Shown here in pieces: positions 57,387-64,000 of a stretch of DNA of 64,000 nt. Within the stretch, counting starts at the first letter, position 1. Every line of letters starts with the position of its first letter. The position numbers and the translations under genes were made by a program. Source of the stretch: Rouxiella aceris (lineage in GTDB: Bacteria; Pseudomonadota; Gammaproteobacteria; Enterobacterales; Enterobacteriaceae); assembly GCF_012933545.1 (NCBI RefSeq), contig NZ_JAADJU010000006.1, positions 290,518-354,517 of the forward strand. The letters run 5' to 3'. Below the pieces are notes generated by a model, which had not been told where the DNA came from, did not search any database, and worked only from the letters and a program-made list of their open reading frames with translations.

Positions 57387-57731
57387 TTACTCCTCCTCTT
57401 CTTCCTGCGGCTCGAGATTGATATCCTTGACGCCGCTTTCAGCTCTTCGCGCTTCGCCTTTATGCTGAACCTTGTTCAGTTGGCGCTCCAGTTTGGCAAT
57501 CAGTTCGTTGATTGCTGCGTACATATCATCATGTGATGCGCTGGCAACCAGCGGACCATTGGCGGTACCGATTGTCGCATCGGCGACGAATCCCTGAGGT
57601 TCTTTAGAGAGAACAATATGTGGATTAATTAACTGAGTTTGCCATTTTTCCAGTTTTTTTAGACGGTCTTCGACGTGTTCCCGAATCGCGGTGGTGATGT
57701 CCATTTGTTTACTGGTAATGTTTACGATCAT
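57387..57731 (-). CDS. raiA: Ribosome-associated translation inhibitor RaiA (protein Y)
   Basis: A 114-residue ribosome-binding stress factor that occupies the A and P sites of idle 70S ribosomes and opposes 100S dimer formation. It starts [20 protein letters not shown]. The body is the double-stranded-RNA-binding-like fold, and the acidic tail ends EPQEEEEE. Position between pheA and bamD is as in E. coli. Confidence 0.96.
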   Translation of the reverse strand: MIVNITSKQMDITTAIREHVEDRLKKLEKWQTQLINPHIVLSKEPQGFVADATIGTANGPLVASASHDDMYAAINELIAKLERQLNKVQHKGEARRAESGVKDINLEPQEEEEE

Positions 57732-57955
57732 ATTAACTTACCTCTCTGTCTTTCCGTCTAGGATAGATTCAGCATACCTCCCTTTGCGGCAAAATGCGTG
57801 AGGGAAATCACGATTTTTTGTCACTTTTTGTCAAGTCACCGGGAATTGTGACCTGGGGTGATTATGTGGCGAAATCCGCTTGAGTGTTTCACTCGAATAC
57901 TGCATTATCAAAGAGATAAATTGTCTCGATTTCCGTTGTTTTCCGGCATACAGAC

Positions 57956-57988
57956 AAAAAAAACGGCGGCCGCGGCCACCGTTTTTAA
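57956..57988 (-). terminator. bamD: bamD terminator
   Basis: On the minus strand AAAAACGGTGGCCGCGGCCGC and the complementary arm form a GC-rich hairpin followed by TTTTTTTT, about 20 bases after the bamD stop. Confidence 0.85.
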
Positions 57989-58007
57989 CAGACAAAACCT
58001 GAAGTTA

Positions 58008-58739
58008 TCAGGCCGGGTTTTGCGCAATGACCTTGGCAACCTTGTCCGCCTGACTGTTCATCTGCAGTTCTTTGTAAGCATTTTCCATCATCGGCAGCGC
58101 ATCACGCGTTGCTTTCGTATCCGGATAATCCTTCATCATTTGCTCAACACGATTAACAACGGCGACGTAAGCCCCGCGTTTAGTGTAGTATTGCACCACT
58201 GACAGTTCATATTTAGACAAACGATCTTTCAGGAAGACCAGACGCTTGTTGGCATCGGTCGCATACTGACTGTTTGGATAAGAATGAATCAGTTGGCTAA
58301 AATCGCGAAACGCAGCGCGTGCATGCTGTGGATCACGGTCTGAGCGATCGATACCAAAGAATCCTTGTAGTGCACTATCATCCAACGCCATATCGGTCAG
58401 ACCACGCATATACATCACGTAGTCGATGTTCGGATGAGTTGGATTCAAACGCATGAAGCGATCGATAGATGCTTGGGCAAGTGGCAAATCTGCAGACTTG
58501 TAGTAAGCATAAATCAGATCCAACTGCACTTGCTGTGAGTACGGCCCAAATGGATAGCGGTTATCCAACGCTTCTAATTGCGCAATCGCACCTTTAAAGT
58601 TACCGTCCTGCAGTTTTTGCTGAGCGGTAGCGTAAAGTACGGATGGCGGGTTATCGGGGACCGTTTCTTTGGAACTGGAGCAACCTACCAGCGCCAGACT
58701 CAACGTGGCTGCTGCCACCAGATATTTCACACGCGTCAT
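58008..58739 (-). CDS. bamD: Outer membrane assembly lipoprotein BamD
   Basis: A 243-residue essential lipoprotein of the BAM complex that inserts beta-barrel proteins. The signal peptide ends with lipobox LALVGC (Cys20). TPR repeats follow ([60 protein letters not shown]). The length equals the E. coli protein (245). It is divergent from rluD. Confidence 0.97.
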   Translation of the reverse strand: MTRVKYLVAAATLSLALVGCSSSKETVPDNPPSVLYATAQQKLQDGNFKGAIAQLEALDNRYPFGPYSQQVQLDLIYAYYKSADLPLAQASIDRFMRLNPTHPNIDYVMYMRGLTDMALDDSALQGFFGIDRSDRDPQHARAAFRDFSQLIHSYPNSQYATDANKRLVFLKDRLSKYELSVVQYYTKRGAYVAVVNRVEQMMKDYPDTKATRDALPMMENAYKELQMNSQADKVAKVIAQNPA

Positions 58740-58868
58740 GACGTTTTGATTATCCTCAGGTGTTATTCTGGGAGACTGTCCGTTAAGCTCCCGACAAAGA
58801 CCAGCTACAATAGCACATTATTTTAAACGGCATCGCCGTGAAAACCCAAGGTTACCCAAGAGCAGCAT

Positions 58869-59846
58869 ATGGCACAACAAGTACAACTCACGGCGACCGT
58901 TGCCGAAACACAACTCGGACAACGATTAGATCAGGCTTTGGCCGAAATGTTCCCTGATTATTCAAGATCCCGTATAAAAGAATGGATCCTGGATGAGCGG
59001 GTCACAGTTAATGGCAAAAAAGTCTCCAAGCCAAAAGAAAAAGTATTGGGTGGCGAAGCTATCGAAATCATCGCACAAATCGAAGAGGACGCCCGTTGGC
59101 TGCCTCAAGATATTGCGCTGAATATTGTTTATGAAGATAGCGACATTTTAGTCATCAATAAACCCCGCGATCTCGTGGTGCATCCCGGTGCCGGTAACCC
59201 AGATGGTACCGTGCTTAATGCCTTACTGCACTACTATCCTGAGATAATTGATGTTCCGCGTTGCGGGATTGTTCACCGTTTGGACAAAGACACCACCGGC
59301 CTGATGGTCGTGGCGAAAACTGTCCCTGCGCAGACGCATTTGGTTGAAACTCTGCAGGCGCGTGAAATCACCCGTGAATACGAGGCGGTCGCCATTGGCA
59401 ATATGACGGCGGGCGGCACGGTAAATGAACCTATTTCGCGCCATAGTACCAAGCGTACTCATATGGCGGTTCACCCAATGGGGAAACCAGCCACCACCCA
59501 TTACCGCATCATGGAACACTTCCGCGCCCATACCCGTTTGCGTTTGCGTCTGGAAACCGGTCGTACTCACCAGATCCGTGTCCATATGGCGCACATCAAC
59601 CATCCATTGGTTGGCGATCAGCTCTACGGTGGCCGTCCGCGTCCACCTAAAGGCGCGTCGGAAGAGTTTATCAATCAGCTACGCACCTTTGACCGCCAGG
59701 CGCTGCATGCCACCATGCTGCGTTTGTTCCATCCGGTCACCGGTATCCAAATGGAATGGCACGCACCATTGCCGCAGGATATGGTCGATTTGATCAATGC
59801 GCTGAAAGCCGATACCGAAGAGTTCAAGGACCAGATGCATTGGTGA
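58869..59846 (+). CDS. rluD: Ribosomal large subunit pseudouridine synthase D
   Basis: A 325-residue enzyme that makes pseudouridines 1911, 1915 and 1917 of 23S rRNA helix 69. The N-terminal S4 domain (QRLDQALAEMFPDYSRSRIK) precedes the catalytic domain with Asp in IVHRLDKDTTGLMVVAKT. RLRLETGRTHQIRVHMAHI is the RluA-family signature. The final base is shared with the pgeF start. Confidence 0.97.
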   Translation: MAQQVQLTATVAETQLGQRLDQALAEMFPDYSRSRIKEWILDERVTVNGKKVSKPKEKVLGGEAIEIIAQIEEDARWLPQDIALNIVYEDSDILVINKPRDLVVHPGAGNPDGTVLNALLHYYPEIIDVPRCGIVHRLDKDTTGLMVVAKTVPAQTHLVETLQAREITREYEAVAIGNMTAGGTVNEPISRHSTKRTHMAVHPMGKPATTHYRIMEHFRAHTRLRLRLETGRTHQIRVHMAHINHPLVGDQLYGGRPRPPKGASEEFINQLRTFDRQALHATMLRLFHPVTGIQMEWHAPLPQDMVDLINALKADTEEFKDQMHW

Positions 59847-60583
59847 TGTCTGCCTTACTTTTCCCCCAGTGGCCACAGCCTGACTCTGTCGGCTGCTGTG
59901 CCACTACCCGTCAGGGCGGTATCAGTTTACCGCCCTACGGCTCGTTGAACCTGGGTTCACACGTTTCTGACGCTCCTGAACATGTCGCCACTAACCGGCA
60001 ACGCCTGATTGAATTGGCGTCGCTGCCTGCTGCCCCCCATTGGCTGGATCAGGTGCACGGCACCGACGTGGTGCGCCTCTCCCCACAAACGCCATCAGAT
60101 CCGCCATTACGCGCCGATGCTGCCTATGCCGATTGCCGTGGAGTGGTTTGTGCGGCAATGAGCGCCGATTGTCTGCCGGTGTTGTTTTGCAGTACTGCCG
60201 GGGATGAAGTGGCCGCTGCTCACGCTGGTTGGCGTGGGCTGAATGCCGGTGTGCTGGAAAGTACGCTATCAGAGTTTCGGGCTGATCCGGCGGAGATTAT
60301 GGCATGGCTTGGCCCGGCCATTGGCCCGCAGCAGTTTGAGGTCGGCGGTGAAGTTCGCGAGGCCTTTATCGTTTCCCAGCCGCAGGCCGTGGCAGCGTTC
60401 ACCCCTTATGGCAATAAATTCCTCGCCAATATTTATTTGCTGGCGCGTTTGCGGCTCGAAGCCGCAGGCATCATGCAAATCTATGGCGGCGAGTATTGCA
60501 CTGTCAGCGATCCCTCACATTTTTTCTCCTATCGACGCGATGGTGTCACCGGACGACTGGCAACTTTGATTTGGCTGAGATAA
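59846..60583 (+). CDS. pgeF: Polyphenol oxidase/purine nucleoside phosphorylase family protein YfiH
   Basis: A 245-residue LACC1/YfiH multicopper-like-fold protein. GGISLPPYGSLNLGSHVSD, LDQVHGTDVV, SADCLPVLF and AAAHAGWRGLNAGVLE supply the family Cys/His metal site. The E. coli protein has been linked to peptidoglycan editing (removal of misplaced serine), and the wider family to purine nucleoside phosphorolysis. The ATG overlaps the rluD stop by one base. Confidence 0.94.
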   Translation: MSALLFPQWPQPDSVGCCATTRQGGISLPPYGSLNLGSHVSDAPEHVATNRQRLIELASLPAAPHWLDQVHGTDVVRLSPQTPSDPPLRADAAYADCRGVVCAAMSADCLPVLFCSTAGDEVAAAHAGWRGLNAGVLESTLSEFRADPAEIMAWLGPAIGPQQFEVGGEVREAFIVSQPQAVAAFTPYGNKFLANIYLLARLRLEAAGIMQIYGGEYCTVSDPSHFFSYRRDGVTGRLATLIWLR

Positions 60584-60647
60584 CCTACCAAATCAAGACG
60601 ATCCAGCAACGCATCACGTTGTACCTTTAATATACTGACAAGATAAC

Positions 60648-60675
60648 CTTGAAAACGTGAGGGTTGACCTCATCT
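60648..60675 (+). promoter_or_regulatory. Sigma-32 heat-shock promoter of clpB
   Basis: CTTGAAAA (60648-60655) and CCTCATCT (60668-60675) match the sigma-32 consensus -35 (CTTGAAA) and -10 (CCCCATnT), with 13 bases between the heptamer and the -10. It lies about 40 bases before the clpB ATG. clpB of E. coli is transcribed from the same kind of promoter. Confidence 0.85.
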
Positions 60676-60714
60676 AATCTCCAGTAGCAATTTTGTTCAG
60701 TCATTGGAGGAGTT

Positions 60715-63288
60715 ATGCGTCTGGATCGTCTTACCAGTAAATTCCAGCTTGCCCTCGCCGACGCCCAGTCTCTTGCGCTCGGGCGCGACAACCAGTTTAT
60801 CGAACCTGTTCACCTGATGAGCGCCTTGCTCAAGCAGGAAGGGGGAACCGTGAGTCCGTTATTGACCGCTGCCGGGATTGATACCCAGCGGGTGCGCACG
60901 GACGTCGAACAGGCATTGGCGCGTTTGCCGCAAGTTGAAGGAACCGGTGGTGATGTTCAACCATCAAGCGAACTGGTTCGAGTTTTAAATCTGTGTGACA
61001 AAATATCCCAGCAGCGGGCTGATAAATTTATCTCGTCAGAACTCTTTATTCTGGCGGTATTAAAAGATCGCGGCACCCTGACCGACTTGTTGAAAGCCAG
61101 CGGGGCCACGGTTGATAAAATCAGCGCGGCTATCGATAAAATGCGAGGTGGTGACAAAGTGGATGATCAGGGAGCCGAAGACCAACGTCAGGCTTTAAAG
61201 AAATACACTATTGATCTGACTGAGCGTGCCGAACAGGGCAAGCTGGATCCGGTTATCGGTCGTGATGAAGAAATTCGTCGCACCATCCAGGTATTGCAAC
61301 GTCGTACCAAAAACAACCCGGTATTAATCGGTGAACCTGGTGTCGGTAAAACCGCCATCGCCGAAGGCCTTGCTCAGCGCATTATTAATGGTGAAGTGCC
61401 CGAAGGGCTGAAAAACAAGCGTGTGCTGTCGCTGGATATGGGGTCGCTGGTGGCCGGGGCCAAATACCGTGGGGAATTTGAAGAACGGCTGAAAGGGGTG
61501 CTAAGCGATCTCGCCAAACAGGAAGGCAACGTCATTCTGTTTATTGATGAACTGCATACCATGGTGGGTGCGGGTAAAGCCGACGGCGCCATGGATGCCG
61601 GTAATATGCTTAAGCCGGCACTGGCTCGCGGTGAGCTGCACTGCGTGGGCGCTACCACGCTCAATGAGTATCGTCAGTTTATTGAAAAGGATGCGGCACT
61701 GGAACGTCGTTTCCAGAAAGTCTTTGTTGCCGAACCTTCTGTCGAAGACACCATCGCCATCCTGCGTGGCCTGAAAGAACGTTATGAACTGCATCACCAT
61801 GTGCAGATCACCGACCCGGCGATTGTGGCGGCCGCGACGCTGTCTCATCGCTATATTTCCGATCGTCAGTTACCGGATAAGGCGATTGACCTGATAGATG
61901 AAGCGGCATCGAGCATTCGTATGCAAATGGACTCCAAACCTGAGCCATTGGATCGCCTCGACAGACGTATCATTCAGTTAAAGCTCGAACAGCAGGCATT
62001 AAAGAAAGAGTCTGATGACGCCAGTATCAAGCGTCTGGAAATGCTCAATACCGAACTTGAGCAAAAAGAGCGCGAATACTCCGGGCTTGATGAAGAGTGG
62101 AAAGCAGAAAAAGCCTCGCTGACCGGCACGCAGAATATCAAGGCGGAACTGGAGCAGGCGAAAATCACCCTTGAGCAGGCACGTCGCGTGGGCGATTTGG
62201 CGCGGATGTCCGAATTGCAGTATGGCAAGATCCCCGAACTGGAAAAACAGCTTGCCGCAGCCACTCAGGCTGAAGGCAAAACCATGAAGCTATTGCGCAA
62301 TCGGGTAACCGATGTGGAAATTGCCGATGTGCTGGCGCGTTGGACCGGGATACCTGTGGCGCGCATGTTGGAAAGCGAACGTGAAAAGCTGCTGCGTATG
62401 GAAGATGAGCTGCATCGTCGCGTGATTGGTCAGAACGAAGCGGTAGAAGCGGTCTCTAATGCGATCCGTCGTAGCCGTGCCGGTTTGTCCGATCCAAATC
62501 GACCTATTGGCTCCTTCCTGTTCCTTGGGCCGACCGGGGTCGGGAAAACCGAACTGTGCAAGGCCTTGGCGACTTTCCTGTTTAACAGTGATGAAGCTAT
62601 GGTGCGTATCGATATGTCGGAATTTATGGAGAAACACTCCGTATCCCGGCTGGTGGGCGCACCTCCAGGCTATGTTGGTTATGAAGAAGGCGGTTATTTA
62701 ACGGAAGCCGTACGTCGCCGTCCTTATTCTGTCATTTTGCTTGATGAAGTAGAAAAGGCACATCCCGATGTGTTTAACATCCTTCTGCAGGTGCTGGATG
62801 ACGGACGCTTGACCGATGGCCAGGGCCGTACCGTGGATTTCCGTAATACTGTGGTGATCATGACCTCCAACCTGGGGTCAGATATTATCCAGCAGCATTT
62901 CGGTGAAGCCACCTATGCGCAGATGAAAGCCTCGGTGATGGAAGTGGTGACCCATAGTTTCCGTCCTGAGTTCATTAACCGTATAGATGAAGTTGTGGTC
63001 TTCCATCCATTGGGACATGCGCATATCAAGAATATTGCGCAAATCCAGCTGACCCGTTTGTACAAACGTTTGGAAGAACGGGGTTACAGCGCGCATCTGA
63101 CCGATGCCGCCCTTGAGTTCCTGGGCAACAGCGGGTTTGACCCGGTGTATGGTGCACGGCCATTGAAACGCGCTATCCAGCAGGAAATTGAAAACCCACT
63201 GGCGCAGCAAATGCTCTCTGGCAAGTTGATCCCGGGTATACCTGTGACTATAGATGTAGAAAACGACCATATTGTTGCCAGACAATAA
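60715..63288 (+). CDS. clpB: Disaggregase chaperone ClpB
   Basis: An 857-residue AAA+ hexamer that rescues aggregated proteins with DnaK. The N domain (about 1-145) is followed by NBD1 with Walker [14 protein letters not shown] near 206. A coiled-coil M domain (about 410-525; [20 protein letters not shown]) binds DnaK. NBD2 has Walker [16 protein letters not shown] near 605 and [15 protein letters not shown] as Walker B. The length equals E. coli ClpB. The next downstream gene is an rRNA operon, as with E. coli rrnG. Confidence 0.98.
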   Translation: MRLDRLTSKFQLALADAQSLALGRDNQFIEPVHLMSALLKQEGGTVSPLLTAAGIDTQRVRTDVEQALARLPQVEGTGGDVQPSSELVRVLNLCDKISQQRADKFISSELFILAVLKDRGTLTDLLKASGATVDKISAAIDKMRGGDKVDDQGAEDQRQALKKYTIDLTERAEQGKLDPVIGRDEEIRRTIQVLQRRTKNNPVLIGEPGVGKTAIAEGLAQRIINGEVPEGLKNKRVLSLDMGSLVAGAKYRGEFEERLKGVLSDLAKQEGNVILFIDELHTMVGAGKADGAMDAGNMLKPALARGELHCVGATTLNEYRQFIEKDAALERRFQKVFVAEPSVEDTIAILRGLKERYELHHHVQITDPAIVAAATLSHRYISDRQLPDKAIDLIDEAASSIRMQMDSKPEPLDRLDRRIIQLKLEQQALKKESDDASIKRLEMLNTELEQKEREYSGLDEEWKAEKASLTGTQNIKAELEQAKITLEQARRVGDLARMSELQYGKIPELEKQLAAATQAEGKTMKLLRNRVTDVEIADVLARWTGIPVARMLESEREKLLRMEDELHRRVIGQNEAVEAVSNAIRRSRAGLSDPNRPIGSFLFLGPTGVGKTELCKALATFLFNSDEAMVRIDMSEFMEKHSVSRLVGAPPGYVGYEEGGYLTEAVRRRPYSVILLDEVEKAHPDVFNILLQVLDDGRLTDGQGRTVDFRNTVVIMTSNLGSDIIQQHFGEATYAQMKASVMEVVTHSFRPEFINRIDEVVVFHPLGHAHIKNIAQIQLTRLYKRLEERGYSAHLTDAALEFLGNSGFDPVYGARPLKRAIQQEIENPLAQQMLSGKLIPGIPVTIDVENDHIVARQ

Positions 63289-63328
63289 TTGCCTGTCGCG
63301 GTTAAATAGCCGCAACCAGGTATAAAGA

Positions 63329-63362
63329 AAGGCGCTCTGAGGTGACTCAGAGCGCCTTTTGG
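63329..63362 (+). terminator. clpB: clpB terminator
   Basis: AAAGGCGCTCTGAG-GTGA-CTCAGAGCGCCTTTT is a perfect 14-bp stem with a T run, about 40 bases after the clpB stop. Confidence 0.95.
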
Positions 63363-63433
63363 TTTGTTTATTGACCTAAAAGGGGCTAATTGTTTTATTT
63401 GTGAGCACTTGATTATAAATTTCAAATAAACAC

Positions 63434-63461
63434 TTGCGGCCTTCTGAGAACTCCCTATAAT
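63434..63461 (+). promoter_or_regulatory. rRNA operon promoter P1
   Basis: TTGCGG (63434-63439) and TATAAT (63456-63461) are separated by 16 bases, the spacing of rrn P1 promoters, with a GCGCCTCCAC discriminator after it. The upstream AT-rich stretch (about 63385-63430) would serve as UP element and Fis region. Confidence 0.9.
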
Positions 63462-63566
63462 GCGCCTCCACTGACCGGGAGCAACGACTCCTCTAACGAG
63501 AACCAAGTCGCCAGGCAGTGAAGAGTTAGTCCGGTGAAAACACCGCGTCTCGCAAGAGAAAAAGAC

Positions 63567-63594
63567 TTGACTCTTCAGTGGGAAAGCGTATTAT
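63567..63594 (+). promoter_or_regulatory. rRNA operon promoter P2
   Basis: TTGACT (63567-63572) and TATTAT (63589-63594) are 16 bases apart and followed by CTGCCTCCC. It lies about 130 bases after P1, as in other enterobacterial rrn operons. A boxA-like GCTCTTTAACA follows at 63635-63645 in the leader. Confidence 0.88.
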
Positions 63595-63802
63595 CTGCCT
63601 CCCACGTTACCGGATAAATAGTCCCGTAACGAACGCTCTTTAACAATTTATCAGACAATCTGTGTGGGCACTCACAAGACGATATCAGCCACTTCGGTGG
63701 CAAAAAATATCAAGTCTTAGAGTGACCAAGCAGTAATTCATTATGAATGATGTGAAGTTAACTTTGAGCATCGCTTCGCTTGTCGAAGCAAATCGAACTT
63801 TT

Positions 63803-64000
63803 AATTGAAGAGTTTGATCATGGCTCAGATTGAACGCTGGCGGCAGGCCTAACACATGCAAGTCGAGCGGCAGCGGGAAGTAGCTTGCTACTTTGCCGGC
63901 GAGCGGCGGACGGGTGAGTAATGTCTGGGAAACTGCCTGATGGAGGGGGATAACTACTGGAAACGGTAGCTAATACCGCATGACCTCGCAAGAGCAAAGT
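63803..64000 (+). rRNA. 16S ribosomal RNA, 5' end only
   Basis: The mature start AATTGAAGAGTTTGATCATG is followed by the conserved GGCTCAGATTGAACGCTGGC and the variable V1 loop GGAAGTAGCTTGCTACTTTG. The gene runs off the window after 198 bases. The sequence of V1 and of CTGCCTGATGGAGGGGGATA is Yersinia/Serratia-like. Identification as 16S is certain; the genus is not. Confidence 0.99.

Overview
The window is a chromosomal segment of an enterobacterium, most likely Yersiniaceae close to Serratia or Yersinia. The gene order is the enterobacterial core order: cysG-cysDNC-ygbE-ftsB-ispDF-truD, surE-pcm-nlpD-rpoS/mutS, mltB-pncC-recA-recX-alaS-csrA-tRNA-Ser/Arg-yqaB-yqaA-gshA-luxS, then yfjD-ypjD/ffh, rpsP-rimM-trmD-rplS, aroF-tyrA/pheA, raiA, bamD/rluD-pgeF-clpB and the start of an rrn operon. 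The 198 bases of 16S rRNA at the right edge look Yersinia/Serratia-like, and a cysG copy directly upstream of cysDNC fits that group. The genus cannot be fixed from sequence reading alone. Layout: 1-800 holds two tandem copies of a Hok/Gef type I toxin locus, the first cut by the window edge. 1205-8763 is sulfate assimilation plus ftsB, two isoprenoid genes and truD. 9124-13107 is a 1327-residue unrecognised repeat protein that separates truD from surE, which normally adjoin. 13932-20658 is surE-pcm-nlpD-rpoS facing mutS. 20832-34368 is an accessory block between mutS and the mltB-recA region. It holds a decayed AbiE-type toxin-antitoxin locus, an apparent integrase fragment, an orphan Hcp island with two small partner genes, and a complete citrate fermentation locus (two-component system, 2-hydroxycarboxylate transporter, FAH-fold enzyme, citCDEFXG, alpha/beta hydrolase). 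The citrate locus shows no oadGAB oxaloacetate decarboxylase, so the FAH-fold enzyme may fill that step. 34639-63288 is conserved core. The most unusual structure is a 131-bp repeat present in three nearly identical full-length copies (17910-18040, 43333-43463, 47098-47228). Each copy sits inside a Rho-independent terminator, and the complete terminator stem-loop is duplicated on both sides. The three hairpins differ in sequence and length (25, 18 and 20 bp), so the flanks look like target-site duplications the size of the hairpin. Where the hairpin served convergent genes, the insertion leaves one terminator for each strand. Degraded relatives lie near 930, 8800 and 38400. This looks like a small non-autonomous mobile element that targets terminators. 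No transposase for it is visible here.
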